From: Wolfiporia cocos
Taxonomy: Eukaryota; Basidiomycota; Agaricomycetes; Polyporales; Phaeolaceae
DNA length: 64,000 nucleotides
Reading direction: 5' to 3'
Assembly: GCA_029448655.1 (NCBI GenBank)
Contig: JACCLO010000002.1
Span: 248,001 to 312,000 of the forward strand
Part shown: in pieces, positions 11,251 through 23,507 of the stretch
Layout: each line of letters begins with the position of its first letter
Numbering within the stretch: position 1 is the stretch's first letter
Translations under genes and position numbers: made by a program
Notes under the pieces: model-generated
The model's database searches: none
What the model was told of the DNA's origin: nothing
Seen by the model: the letters and a program-made list of their open reading frames with translations, nothing else

Positions 11251-11941
11251 AGATCAACTGTGGGACTCACACTATAAGCCTTGAGGCGACTTGAAGAGTT
11301 GCTGAAGCTTGGTGAGGGAGCTGATAAGCACAAGGTAGTAGGTGTTTACTCGATGCGATAGCAAAGAACAAATCTAAGGCTTATCCGCAGTGATAGCCCT
11401 ACTTATATACATGCTTTGTTTGGTTACCGGTAAGGGAGCCAAACATGAAGACGGTCTGTGCGCAGACATAACTAATACGGTTAAGTCGTAAACTATAATA
11501 GACCGTGTGCGCCGGTAATGGCCGCACCAGTAAGATCGTTTGTTTGGACCGTAGGTCCATGTTGTGGAAGTGGCTGCAGCTACGTTAGTAAGCCATACAT
11601 GTGATTTTTATATTCCGGTATCGGGATATGAGTAATTGTAAGGTCATTGGCATGTGATAACGAGCGGGCCGCTTATCCAATTGTACTGACATAGCCCGGT
11701 ATCGGGGTATGAGTAAGGCGCGTGACACCGGAGGTTAGTCCGCTGAGTCATTGACGCGTGCGAGCGTGTTATGTACGCGTTGTTATGACAGGTGGACGTA
11801 TACCGCGTTGTGTACGTGTTGTTTGGTTGCATGTACGTGTAGGCGGGCGCTTAGCAGTGTAAACATCTACAAGGTCGTAGAAATACCAGATAAATATGTA
11901 AAAATATGGGAAAAATAGTGGCATGTCCCAAATCTGTGACA
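11245..11941 (-). repeat. LTR (697 bp) truncating the reversed chromovirus
   Basis: It starts TGACACAG and ends CTGTGACA, with a short terminal stem (CACAG/CTGTG) and TATATACATG near 11405. No matching 5 bp duplication flanks it: ATGTC lies on the left and CAGGG on the right. It therefore marks a rearrangement breakpoint and is not a clean insertion. Closest relative in the window: 52397-53473. Confidence 0.8.
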
Positions 11942-12458
11942 CAGGGCCCGGCTTGGATCGTGAGCCGGCCGTAGCCGAGCCCTGAGCCGGCGGCTTTAGG
12001 TGCGCAGCTGTGGTGTTGTTAGAATTAGCGAAAATGGGCCCTTTGGTTTAAGATTTTGCATCAATTCACCTTATATGATCTCAACGACCATTACAACGAC
12101 TTGTGATCTGCTAACATGGTGCGGAACGTGGTGACTACTGTTGCGATCGGGGTTGTGATCGAGATCTGGATTTTCGGTCAACATCATAAGCAGCTGTAAA
12201 AACACTTGTAGATCAGAATAACAACAAATAGTAGACATATAAGCATTCTGAATATGTTGTGCTGCCATTTGAGCTGCACAAGCCAATAATTTCGAGGTCC
12301 TACATGATTACCCATAAGCCCCGGCCTGAGCCTGAGCCGGGCCCAAGCCGGCCTGAGCCGTCAAGGAGGGCCCGGCTTGACATTCCGCTGAGCCCAAGCC
12401 CTTCAAAGCCGGGCCCAAGCCCCGGGCTTTGAGCCGAGCCGTGCTTTGCACATCACTA
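11942..12458. repeat. GC-rich repeat, possible hAT-type non-autonomous element
   Basis: Blocks such as GAGCCGGGCCCAAGCC and its complement recur at both ends around an AT-richer middle. The right end, read on the - strand, is TAGTGATGTGCAAAGC, which resembles hAT termini. The left end runs into the LTR, so no 8 bp duplication can be tested. No gene is seen. A related block is at 25720-25835. Confidence 0.4.
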
Positions 12459-13063
12459 AATACATGAAGCGAAAAGATTGCTGATCACTTACAACGGTTA
12501 TCTCGCGGATGTCAAAGCGCAAATGTAGTCAATGTTGATTTGTAGCAGCTAGACCGGGATATGTGTGTGTGCGTAAGAGAGCTAGAGCTCGTGGGCGTGA
12601 CCTGATGCTGGCGCACTGTCCTACATGTTAATTGCTTTCGCACTGTGCATGGTAGATTATAAGCAATAGCGAAATCGTGGTCGTAGCGTAGCCATCGCTT
12701 TGGCCGCTGAAGGCTTTGACCTCAGACGGATTAAGCACAAATGTAGGGGGATATGTATGCCTGATAAATTGTGCATGCAACGCCAATGCAGACATCGGTA
12801 GTCTCGTCCCCAGACCTTGCACGTGGCTGCTGCCGAGCGGAGTGCGAAAAACATATTGCAGCACCAGTGGCACCTGCAATATGTTTTTCGCACTCCGCCC
12901 GGACATGTCCGGGCTGCAGGACTAGACACGTGGATAGACGTCTAGACGCCCGGTGATCTGTGCGCTTGATTTGCGAAGGCCTCACCGCCTCACCGCCTCA
13001 CCATATTCACCGCCTCACCACTCACCGCCTCACCATATGGCAGACGGTCAGCCAGGTCACAAA
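12459..13063. other. Upstream region of F-box gene A with an inserted hairpin
   Basis: 12561-12660 matches, inverted, the sequence upstream of gene C (about 36170-36250), so the duplication that made A and C includes the promoter. 12838-12897 is a hairpin found only here. CACCGCCT-type tandem repeats occupy about 12983-13035. An in-frame ATG at 13037 lies 9 codons before the chosen start. Confidence 0.6.
12838..12897. repeat. 24 bp perfect inverted repeat (hairpin)
   Basis: The arms at 12838-12861 and 12874-12897 are perfectly complementary around a 12 base loop. The short palindrome CGGACATGTCCG follows directly. The matching region upstream of gene C lacks it, so it is an insertion, perhaps a small MITE. 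Confidence 0.85.
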
Positions 13064-16000
13064 ATGGCTAAACACACACCACCTGGTCCTGGCATCCTCT
13101 CACAAGCGCTTTTTGGTGCTATACTTCGTGATTTTATCGGCCTCTACTCCGTTGAAGTCTTTGATGTCCCATGCGACAAAAACCCGCTCTCCCCCACCCT
13201 AGCTGAGGCTCGCACATCCATCCCGCATCCGCATGCATTCTACTGCGCTAGCCACAACTACTGGGTTATCTTTAACTGGCGCTCCTCCTCTGTGCTTCCT
13301 CCTCTCGCACGGCCACTCAGCACCCCTCTCCCTGATCACACCCGCCGCATGCAGATAAAGTCGTGCATTGAGGGCGAAGGACCGTCGTCTCGTCCGACGT
13401 ATATGTCTCACCATTGGCACCACTATGAGCGCGCCGTTCACGCGACGCAGCTGGACCCTCTGCTGATACGCAATGATACTCTTCTCGACCTCTACGTCTG
13501 TTGCCAGTGCTCTACATACTTTCTTGTCTCCGAAGTCATTCCTGGCGTGATTTCTACAGATCTGGTCTTTAATTTTTATAAAGAGAGATGGCGTTCTTCT
13601 ACTTCTGCTTTCGAGAGGCAAAAACTCGTATTCCTGGCGTGGGATTTCATACTCACGTATGTTTCACTTAGTCATTGGAGAACTTGTCGCAATTGACGAT
13701 ATTGCAAGGACTATTGAGAACCGATTGTGGAAGGATGAAACCCGTGCTCTACCCATCTCTGGATCCCAACTCAAGAGAAATCTGGTCTGGACTGACACGG
13801 CGTATGTCCATTCGTGCTAATTGAGGAGTCGATGGTAAATTACTGCTCTAAGTCGTCAAATTTTCGAGACCATAGGATTCAAGACTGGACCTAGTCCGGA
13901 AAACCAGAACGAGACGGTCTTACTGCCACCACCTATCGATCCTGTGACACCTGAGGGTAGAGAAAACCGCAAGAAGCTGCTCCGTGCGTGGGCAGAGATC
14001 ACTGCATCGTTGAGTATGTACTCCAGTACGTGTACTTTGGTTGTGCTACGAGAGATACGTCTAATGGCGAGTAGAAAAACATCAACGATATAACTACATC
14101 ATCCTTCACGGTCGAGTGACCGATATACACAAGATGTTCAAAAGTTCAATCGGCGCCAGATTGGGCAAAGGTGCGGGCATTCCCATCGCTTCATGGAAGA
14201 GCTGACCTCTTGCAGCACCTCCTGGATTGTCATCACACGCTTTCGGCGTGCCACACCCGGCACACAGATTCAAGGAGTCATGGGAAGCCTTGGGGATGAG
14301 TTCAGAGTCTTTTTCAGAAGGTACAATGAGTTGCATAACGAGCAGAGCATGCTGATCATACGCCTCATAGAACTGTTGGAGTTCGCCTGTATGGCGCAAT
14401 GCCGCTGCGATCCGGAGCGCGCGCCTCTTTATTTGGACCATTTCCGTAGGATGGCGACGGCTATCCCGCCGGGGAGTTTCGAGAAAACAGTGGCAAATGT
14501 CTCGTTCACTCGTGATGGCGACGCTTCCCTGCAGATTGAATGCTGCAAGATGGATGCCTTTGTTTCGGGAGCATATAGAGACCAGCGCCTTCGCCGATGG
14601 GTTAAATCAGTGTGCACATGCAGATCACGCAATTCCTTCGGCAGCCCCGCACCTATTGTGGATGAAGTAGCGGAGGGCAGTCAATCGCATCTGGTGTTCG
14701 TCGAACCTGTCCAGTCACCGGGATTATCACCGGCACCGGTCTCTGGGCCAACAACACGTCATCCATTCTCATCGTCTTCCACACTTGCACCTAGCTCTGG
14801 ATCATTGATGCGGACAACACCATGGCGTGACATAGTACGAGACTACATGGCCAAATCGTCGGAAGGCGATGCGCGTACCTTGCGACCTACGCCCCCCGTC
14901 TTGTGCGACGACCAAAATTCATTGCGCCAAGTATCTGGTTGCCATACTTCACCGCTACCACTGGAACTTTACGAGAAGATCGTAGATCAACTAGGCTTTG
15001 AGCTCACCGATAGCAGGTTTGCTTCGGGAGAGACATCCTATCAAACCTACGCCCTTTGCTGCCGGAGCTTGCTCAGCTGTACGCTGACTTGTCGCGCCTG
15101 GTACCCTTTCAGTCAACGTAACCTCTTATGCCAAGTAACGTTTTGCGATCCAACCTACCTAGAGGGCTTGCTGCATCTGCTCAGTCACAAGCCAGAGTTT
15201 CAGGAATCAATCCAAGGCATTGTTGTGCTGTTGCCCAGCGACGAAGATCGGGATATCATCAGGTGGAGGCCGATTTGGCAGGCATTCACATCAATGCTTC
15301 CACACATGTTCCCCAATCTGCGGAAGCTGCAAATATGTGTCAGACGCGAAGAAGACTATTCGTTGTTCCTTCAAGAATTGACCCTTGTCTCCAAGCTTGT
15401 CTTAAACAAAATTGATTTTGACTCTGGCGAACGATTTTTCACTCTGCTGTCCTCCTTTCCTAATCTTCGACACCTGCGCTTTCATGACACAAAGATCAGG
15501 GCTGAGAGGGATCCCGGCGAGCCGTCATACCTGTGGCGCCTTCGGCATTATGCGCAGGCTATCAGTCTCGATTCGTTGGAATTCTCACTATACGACATGA
15601 AGGGATGTAGCCTTGTTGATTACCTCCTGAAACTGATGCCACGCTCGCTTCCTGTCAAGAGAATCGACATTTCTTGTGGGGCATTCCGGTCAACAGATCT
15701 ACGAGGCCGAGGCAATAGACGCTCAGTCCAGAGATTGTTATGGGCGGCAGGGCCACACTTGCAAAACTTCCACTTAAGCAACATGGCATTTGACAAAGAG
15801 CATCCGCAAGGTGGGCTATTTATCTGCGTTCTAACTTCAGGTGTAATTGATATTTGGACGTCAGATGCGTTCCTTGACTTGTCTCGCAACTCGGGATTAC
15901 AGTCGATCGCTATCATACACTCCGAGCTTTTTCAAGAGGGCGTACCAATGTCGCTCAATGGGTGGATACCCGAAATGTTATCTACTATTCGCTCTCCTAC

Positions 16001-16385
16001 TGTGACAAGCGTCACTCTCACTCTCACCGACGTCGACTTTTGCACAGATGACGTCTACGATGACGACAATACGTTTCCAAGAGGCCTATCGCAGATACTG
16101 GATAGGATGGGCTGTGGCCGTGTAGACCGGATTCTCTCTCAGCCTCTCTTTTCCGAGCTCCTCTTGGTTCGTGTTCTAATGAAGTGGACCGCATGCCGTT
16201 GGTCCCGAGATGACAATCTCGAATTGCGATACATGCCTTCCGCAACCGAAGGCCAATCCACACCAGAATGGGATTCGGAGGAGTTGACGGGTCGAGTCAC
16301 GCACGCTATCCGATCGAAGATGCCAGAGTTGTACCGCAAGGGGGTTTTGACATTTTGTCCATTGGATGATTTTTGTTCAAATTAA
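13064..16385 (+). CDS. F-box/LRR protein with Ubp2-like N-terminal half (gene A)
   Basis: Six exons: 13064-13656, 13709-13801, 13853-14025, 14075-14170, 14216-14320 and 14371-16385. All phases agree, giving about 1,024 residues. Residues 1 to about 450 resemble, from memory of the family, the non-catalytic N-terminal region of fungal Ubp2-type ubiquitin proteases. Landmarks are HPHAFYC, HHWHHYERAV, CCQC, TIENRLW, IFETIGF, LLRAWAEI and FACMAQCRCDP. The UCH catalytic domain expected next is absent. In its place are a Ser/Pro-rich linker, an F-box (LPLELYEKIVDQLG, near 548, with LTCRAW) and leucine-rich repeats. The likely role is a substrate adaptor of an SCF ubiquitin ligase. 15811-15864 is a possible 54-base in-frame intron. 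The start matches gene C; 13037 is an alternative. Downstream sequence to about 17080 is also shared with gene C. Confidence 0.8.
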
Positions 16386-17170
16386 GCTTAGTGCGTAGTC
16401 GTCCCCTTCTCTCTCAGGTGAACGTGATACATGGGCCTAATTCTCTCTACGCAGATCGTCTAGCAGCCTTGCTGTATACGAGGCAGCCATGGTAAAGGCT
16501 TGCCTTGACACTGCCAGGATTGTTACTGCGATTGTTCATTCCTCGAATATACGAGATGTCCAGTTGTACTTTGAGTCTTTGTTTTGCCAGGGCGGGCTTT
16601 CGGCTCTGCATTGATACTTGATCACCTTCACCTTTCATATGCTCTCGTGTAGCTTCATCTTCAATTGGCGCTAGGGCAGTGTATCGAAAATCAAACCTCA
16701 GATCTCCGTTGCATCTGCCTGACGCGTGATTTGTTGGCTCGATCCCGACACCATTTGTCGTTTCTGATGGCGCTATCCAATAGCAGTACTGCAGAATCTT
16801 GGCGCTGTAACAATCTATATATCTGTGCTTAAATGCCAGCAATTTGCAATCTGCACCTTGAACTGGGATCTCCAAGTCTCACATTAACCATCTCAACCGT
16901 GCTACTCGAAATTGAGTCGCTCGAATGGCCTCGAAATGCAAGGCAAATGTTGCGCAATGCGTCGTGTACAAAGTATACGTCTTCATCAAACTTCCAGGAG
17001 GATCTCTGAAGCTTTGACTCTACCAAAAATTAGCGATCGACTGTACACCACACCTTGCACGAAATTGTGTACAGCCAACTGCAGTAAGAATACTCATGTC
17101 AACAAAGTCTACATCACTGACAATCTAATGGCACATCCATATGGTCAAAGCAGACGCCGTCACACGATGC
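16386..17170. other. Intergenic region between gene A and reductase 1
   Basis: No gene is supported. Much of it, to about 17080, matches in inverse orientation the region downstream of gene C (about 31850-32480), so it belongs to the A/C duplication. It holds 3' sequence of gene A and the terminator side of the convergent reductase gene. Confidence 0.6.
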
Positions 17171-18495
17171 TCATTCCTCGCCCTTCCACTCGCTCAGCTC
17201 AATGCACTGGCCCATAAGCGTCGCAGTGAACTGGGGTGGATAGCGATCTCCCACAACATCTGCCTCAGTCACTGCCTTCTGTAGCGTCTTCACATCCTCT
17301 TTGGACAGCCGTATCTCCGCAGCCTTCGCATTCTCCTCGAGCCGCGCGACAGAGCGCGTACCAGGGATCGGCACGAAGTCAGGATGTACCGCGAGGATCC
17401 ATGCGAGGGCGATCTGACCGGGAGTGGTATCGTACTTGCGCGCAACTTCGGCAAATGTCTGCGTGAGTGCGAGGTTCTTGGAGAAGTTCTCGTCGGAGAA
17501 GCGGGGCATCATCTGGCGGATGTCGTCTGCATCGAAGTCTTCGCGCGATTTGTATCTGTGGACCGATCAGCCAGCTCTGAAGCAGAGGAAGCTGCAGAAA
17601 TTCGCATACTGTCCAGTGATCAAACCTGTGACACGTTCAGTTGTGGTCAAACCTCACATGAGCTGTACTTACCTCTGCCGAGAGGGGAGTATGCAACAAT
17701 GGCAACACCGAGCTCGCGGGCGGCCGCAACAAACCCAGCGGTCTCTATCTCCAAACTGAAGGGGCCGTACTCCATCTGACATGCGACGAGCTTCTCGCCG
17801 ACACCGGCGACCGCCTTGGCACGGCGCAGCACTTCGATGCTGCACTCGCTGAGTCCGAGGTACCTGACCCTTCCGCTCTCGACGAATGGGCGCAACGCCT
17901 CCATCACGACTGCAGACAGAAAGTAACCGTTCACAACAGTATGCGAGTATGTTATTACCTTCGATGGGCACTTTGGGATCCACGCGGTGCTGATAGTACA
18001 AATCGATATAATCCGTCTGCAGCGCCTTGAGGGACTTCTCCAGCTGAGCCCTGATGTAAGAGGGAGTGCTCCTCGGCTCATACACAATCTCTGGGCCAGA
18101 CAAGTCCACAGAACCGAACTTCGTTGCGAGGAAAATCTCCTTGCGATGACCTGTGGTGGTGAACCATTTCCCGAGTGCAGCCTCACCTGCACATAGAGCT
18201 AGTTCTCAAAGCGATTGTACAAAAGTGGGGGATGCTTACTGGTCCCGTAGACGTCTGCGGTGTCCCAGAAGGTGACGCCGCGGTCCGCGGCATACGTCAG
18301 AGTCTTGAGGGCTTCGTCTCCGTCTGTCTTTCCGTAGCTGAAGAACGAGCCGATGCCTACGAGCACCCGTGGTAAGTAACCAGAGCTATGGCAAATAGTC
18401 TGATGAGACCTACCCATTGCTCCGCATCCAATTGCACTGACATGCGGGCCATTTTCTCCGAGCTGGCGGGTAGGGTAGGTCGATGCAGGGGACAT
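17171..18495 (-). CDS. Aldo-keto reductase 1
   Basis: On the - strand the exons are 18495-18414, 18356-18240, 18186-17959, 17909-17673, 17625-17610 (16 bases) and 17555-17171. Phases agree and give 354 residues, the usual size. This is an NADPH-dependent (beta/alpha)8 aldo-keto reductase. The catalytic tetrad is visible as Asp and Tyr in FWDTADVYG, Lys in ATKFG and His in YYQHRVD. Cofactor-side motifs are YSPLGRG and PIPGTRSVARLEENAKA. The short exon encodes part of LITGQYKSRED and is needed to keep the frame. The protein is closest to the YakC/AKR13-like group by eye; the substrate cannot be told. A close paralogue with the same exon plan lies at 42036-43374. No targeting signal is seen, so it is likely cytosolic. 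Confidence 0.92.
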
Positions 18496-19013
18496 TGTAG
18501 GGAAGTTCTGAGCACAGGTGGTAATCGAGAGTAGGTATTGCTTTGCTGTACTGTATGGGGTTCTGCTCTTATATAACGGCTGACGTTATCCAAGTACGCG
18601 CGTAGCATGCCGTAGGAGCTTGCGAATGCTCACGGCAAGAGGTCTACTGTCGGGATCATCACCGCCCGAGTTTGGGGAGGCTGTGACAAGGACCCACCAG
18701 CTCGTCCGTCGTCCCGCAAGCTTCCTGCTCAGTCCCACAAGCACACAGCGTCATTTACTGTGACAAAGGACCTGGAGAACGGGTACTCATTGTAAAGTAC
18801 TAGTTGAGACCGAGAAGGCGCAATGTCCGAGCGAGCTGCCGAGACGGCAGAAGGGATTCGTCGTCACAGTTCGAAATGCCTGTCGATGCTGCGTTCTTGG
18901 TTGCATGAGTCACCGCATAGGGATGTTCACATAAAGCCTTTACATGGTTCGCGATACGCGACTGCCAACGCCGAAATTGAATGAGCTTGGGCAAAATCAG
19001 ATGAGGGCCAATT

Positions 19014-19090
19014 AATTCAGGGACGTGCCGCATCCCGTATTAGTTCGTCGGTTGATGCTGCAATAACAGGATGCGGCACGTCCCTGAATT
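19014..19090. repeat. 22 bp perfect inverted repeat with 33 bp spacer
   Basis: The arms at 19014-19035 and 19069-19090 are exact reverse complements (AATTCAGGGACGTGCC... and its partner). The size suits a very small MITE remnant or an RNA hairpin. No second copy was noticed in the window. Confidence 0.85.
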
Positions 19091-19959
19091 TTACGGTGAG
19101 CTACAGACCGAGAGAAGCAGGTGAACGAAATCATTGGCATCGGAGGCAGAAGTCAGAGGCAGCAATTTTGCCGTTACTACATCCGCCGCACATGACGATC
19201 GCAATCTGCGCGATCATCAGCTCGTATCTCAGAACTCATGTCGAATATTGCTAGCACGGGCACAGGCAGCGAAGGCGGGGTGGCTAGGGCGGGTGCGCAC
19301 GCGCGAGTGGCGGGGACGAGGGCGAGATGCGCGCGAGACGCGGAAGGACGGGCGCCGGGGGCGGGGGGCGCGCATTTATGATGTCAGCGAGGTGAATAAC
19401 ATGGCTGTAATATCGCGATGACGACGTAGGCAACGCGCGCTCCTGTTGCAAAGAGGCTCGAACACTCACCATCGACTCCGGTTTCTGGTTCATGTCGCGC
19501 GACTTGCTCACACCTGTGCACTTGATACGGTCTCTCGCATCCCTTCTGCCATATGCTAAGGAATTGTGAGAAGGAGCAGTACGCGAAGCCAGGCAGAGTC
19601 CTTCGCATACTGCTCATCCATCGAGAAGCCTGGCCCGCTAATAGACAATAAATGTTGGTCGTCATTGTAATGAATCCGCGCGTGGTCAGATGTGCCTCGT
19701 TGTTTGGGTACAGATTATAGCCGTTCTGAATGCCATGCAGCGCTCGAGCTAGAGATCTTCGAAGCAATGTGTCAAATGAGCTCGTGCTGAGTGCTGAGTG
19801 CTATCGAGAGAGGCTCTTGCACGCGTATCAAACAAGGCAATGAATCGTTGATTCTGTGAAGCCGTCCGATCTTCATCATAGCTGATACTGAGATGAGTCC
19901 GCGAAGGACTGTAGTGAATGAACAGAGAGATGACGAGCCATTTATCTTTATCTCTAATG

Positions 19960-20180
19960 TGGCATCAATAGTGATTAACGATACTGAGCCGTTGGATCAA
20001 AAGACATGCATATGGATGAACGTACCGCTACGCGTTTGATTCTGCGAATCCACCACACTGTCGAAGGAGGTCACTGATGGTCAGTAAAGCGTGGCCGTTG
20101 TCTGACCTGACCTGATTTTCAACAGAGTAACGCGCACCGGGAGACTGAATATCAGCTTCGCCCTTTCGGGCCCTTTTGAA
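19960..20180 (+). repeat. Segmental duplication block, inverted copy at 44360-44598
   Basis: Long stretches match the reverse complement of 44360-44598, for example GATGAACGT.CCGCTACGCG and GTAACGCGCACCG. At about 19970-19985 the match continues across CTCAGTATCGTTAATCACTA without a break. In the other copy a 7.8 kb LTR element sits at that GTATC, so this block preserves the empty site. Confidence 0.85.
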
Positions 20181-20311
20181 TGTTCGCGTGCTCGATGGTC
20201 AACGCGATGGTCAACGCAACAAAGGGCGCCGGGGCATCCGGAGAAGCGCCCAGTGTCCTCTCTCGTGTACTTGCACTCTGCTGCTTGCACTCTGCTGCTG
20301 CTATTGCTGCT

Positions 20312-23300
20312 ATGCTGCTCATTCCACGTAGCGCGCGCGCCTCGCGAGCAAGCTCGCAAAGCCTCTCAAGACGTGGTCTGACTAGCTCTGTTGTTTCAGT
20401 GCACGACTCGCATCGAACGGCACCAGGCAGAGCGGATTCTAGAACATGGTCAAGGAGAAGCAATGAAGCTATATATACGGCTGGGATACTCAAGGGAACA
20501 AGTATGTATTCGCATTAGTATTGTGCACGGCATCTGATGTGCGTAGGGAGCACTGCTTTCTACCTCACATGCCGCAGTGCCTCGACCTCGTCGAGTGCAT
20601 CATCTCTCAAGGGGAGAAAACCTCATTTTGACAAGATCTTGATTGCGAACCGGTAAGTAGAACTTATTCTGCTGACTGCGCCGGTCTCTTCCCGACTATA
20701 TGTGCAGTGCATCAGCCTTTCCGCTTCATGCGTTACACTGATGTCGGCCTTCTAGCTGACATGGCTTTCATGCTCACCGTACCTATATAGAGGCGAAATT
20801 GCATGCCGTGTGATACGCACTGCAAAGAAGCTGGGCATCCGCACCGTTGCGGTCTACAGCGAGGCTGACGCAGACGCCTTACATGTACGCATGGTATGTA
20901 TCTCCACGAAGTCTCTATCGTTCAATCTCGATGTTCATCCCCTACAATTAGGCAGACGAGGCATATTGTATTGGGCCTGCGCCCTCTGCACAAAGCTACG
21001 TGAGTGCTGCACACTTATGATGCGACCTAGGACTTGACGACCTCGTGTAAAAGTTACGCATTGACAAGATCATCAATGTATGCAAACGGAGTGGTGCTCA
21101 GGCCAGTGATTTCACGCATCAGCTCTGTGGTTATTCGCTCACTCTTGCGATGGGGCAACTAGGCAGTACACCCGGGCTACGGGTTCCTCAGTGAGAACGC
21201 CGGATTTGCACGCGCTTTAGTGGCAGCAGGGATTGTGTTCATCGGACCACCCGAAAGCGCAATAGTCAGCATGGGGTCGAAAAGGTGTGTTCCACATGGG
21301 AGGTAGTTGCTTCACCTGAATGCCCATCTTCTGCAGCGAGTCCAAGACCATCATGGCCAGTCAGTTGCACAACCGGCTCCATTCACATATATTCCGCTAA
21401 TAAATGCACCTTCAATCCCGTGCACACTTCTTCCCCTTACTCTGACTATCTAACGGACCTCTGCAACGACTGAAGACGCGGGCGTACCCGTCGTCCCAGG
21501 ATACCACGGGTCCAATCAGGACCCAGACTTCCTTGCAGAGCAAGCAGAGCAGATAGGTATGTCGCAGCCGTCCATCATGCGGCCTGCGGCCCACCCTAAC
21601 GCTCACTGCAGGCTTCCCTGTCCTCATCAAAGCGACGCACGGCGGGGGCGGCAAGGGCATGCGCGTCGTGCATACGCGCGCGGGCTTCCTCCCCGCGCTC
21701 GAGTCTGCGCGGCGCGAGGCGGAGAAGTCGTTCGGCAACGGCGCGGTGCTCGTCGAGCGCTTCGTCGAGCGCCCGCGCCACGTCGAGGTGCAGGTGTTCG
21801 CCGCCGCGGATGGCGGGTGCGTCAGCCTGTGGGAGCGGGACTGCTCGGTGCAGAGGAGGAACCAGAAGATCATCGAGGAGGTGCGTAGGCGCGTGGGTAT
21901 TGATGGGCGGCGCTGAGACGAGATGTGGTAGGCGCCTGCGCCGGGCCTGTCTCCAGAGATACGCGCGGAACTCAGTGAGAAGGCGGTTGCGGCTGCACGC
22001 GCGGTCGGGTATCTTGGTGCAGGGACGGTGGAATTCATTTTTGACAAGGACACGGAGAAGTTCTACTTCATGGAGATGTGCGCCTTACTTGCAATATCGT
22101 GCCACTGTGGTGCTGATGCATTCTACATGACAGGAACACCCGTTTGCAAGTTGAGCATCCCGTGACGGAGATGATCACTGGCTTGGATCTCGTTGAGTGG
22201 CAGCTTGAGGTATGTTCAGGATGTGATACATGATATAGCGCTCATTGTATTGACCTGCACTCTGCGCAGGTAGCGGCGGGGAATCCGCTGCCGCTCAATC
22301 AAGAAGACATACCACTAGTCGGACATGCCTTCGAGGCGCGCATATATGCCGAGAATCCCCGTAATCAATTTCTGCCCGACTCGGGGAAGCTAGCCTACCT
22401 CTCCACGCCGACGCCGACTCACGCGTTTGCACCTGCTGTTCCGATCACAGCCAGGAGTGCATCGGAGGCCATGACCGTTGCGCCCGTCGTCGACGCCATG
22501 ATCGCGCCATCGATCCGCGTTGAGCAGGGATTCGAGGCGGGCGCGCAGATCGGCGTGTCCTATGACTCGATGATCGCGAAGCTGGTCGTACATGGGAGGG
22601 ATCGCACCGAGGCGCTGCGTGCGCTGAGGGGCGCACTGGAGGAATACCGTGTCGTGGGTGTGTCTACTAACGTCGAGTTCCTGCGGACGTTGTCGGGGCA
22701 TCAGGCGTTCGTTGCGGGCGACGTGGAGACGGGGTTTATCCCGGTATGGCTTCCAGCTTTCCTTCAGGCAGTCCCTGGGTGCTGACGAGTCTGCAGAAAC
22801 ATGAAGCGAGTTTATTCCCCGCCGTGGGTGAGCCCGATGCAGAAGTGCTCGCGCAAGCAGCTCTCTACGTGGTCCTCAGAGAGCGACCCCAGCTCACGGC
22901 GTCTCCGTGGTCGTCCCTCGCTGCGCGTCGGTTCGGAGGCGACGTCTACGAACGGCTTATAACATTGCAGACGGACGACGCTTCAGAGCCCATTGCGGTA
23001 CACGTCTCGCCTCGTGCTCAGCACACATTCGATGTCACTGTTCGCACCGCAGACTCTGAACGCGTGTTCCGCAACATCAGCGCCCATCTCGTCGACAGCA
23101 CAGCGCTGTCCGTGACCATCGACGGCGCACGCCGCTCCACAACCGTCGTCGCTCACGTTCCAAGTGCCTCCGCGTCGGAGCGTCTGCACGTCTTTCACGG
23201 CTCACGGAAGACAACGCTGCACCTGCCCGCCCCAAGCTGGCTGCTCGCGCTAGGCGGGGATGCGCGCACCGCGGCACGCGGCGCTCTGCGCGCGCCCATG

Positions 23301-23507
23301 CCGAGCGTAGTGGTCGACGTGCGTGTTAACGTGGGCGACCGTGTGCAGGCAGGGGATCCTGTCGTTGTCCTAGAGAGCATGAAGACGGAGACGGTGTTGC
23401 GTGCGCTGGTGGCGGGCGTGGTCAGGGCGGTTGGCAGCAAGAAGGGCGAAATGGTGGAGGAGGGGCGGGAGCTTGTCGATGTTGAGCCCGAGGAGGTGTC
23501 GTCGTGA
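20312..23507 (+). CDS. MCCA: 3-methylcrotonyl-CoA carboxylase alpha subunit (biotin carboxylase), mitochondrial
   Basis: 13 exons: 20312-20501, 20547-20652, 20791-20893, 20952-20999, 21054-21105, 21167-21284, 21337-21359, 21476-21556, 21612-21880, 21932-22077, 22134-22209, 22270-22743 and 22797-23507. Every phase agrees and gives 798 residues. It carboxylates biotin with ATP and bicarbonate for leucine breakdown. Motifs in order: [32 protein letters not shown], the ATP-grasp loop [26 protein letters not shown], and a C-terminal biotinyl domain with lysine in VLESMKTE. There is no carboxyltransferase domain, which excludes pyruvate or acetyl-CoA carboxylase. The beta subunit is not in the window. 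The N-terminus is Ser/Arg-rich like a mitochondrial presequence, but the start codon (20312, or 20180 in the same frame) is uncertain. Confidence 0.9.

Larger units (their letters stand above)
18496..20311. other. Intergenic region between divergent reductase 1 and MCCA
   Basis: No convincing gene. It contains the 22 bp inverted repeat at 19014-19090 and a GC-rich tract around 19290-19375. The block at about 19960-20180 reappears inverted at 44360-44598 and 52371-52396. The reductase promoter lies just above 18496 and the MCCA promoter somewhere above 20312. Confidence 0.6.

Noticed and set aside
11245..11941. A clean solo LTR insertion into ORF3
   Set aside because: The flanks (ATGTC and CAGGG) do not match and the rest of pol does not follow on the other side.
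11916..12458. Complete hAT element from TAGTGGCATG to CATCACTA
   Set aside because: The left end is inside an LTR whose own terminus is clear, and the 8 bp flanks do not match. Only a partial GC-rich element is annotated.
14014..14025. Donor GTATGT at 14014 for exon 3 of gene A
   Set aside because: Gene C has GGACTC there and uses GTACGT 12 bases later. The later donor gives consistent frames in both genes.
14193..14370. Gene A starting at the ATG at 14193 as an unspliced F-box gene
   Set aside because: The first 60 codons are made of an exon in the wrong frame and two introns. The spliced model gives motifs shared with genes B and C.
20460..20480. TATATATACGG as the MCCA promoter TATA box
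   Set aside because: It lies inside the exon needed to supply the start codon and correct phase. It could matter only if translation starts elsewhere, which the sequence does not support.
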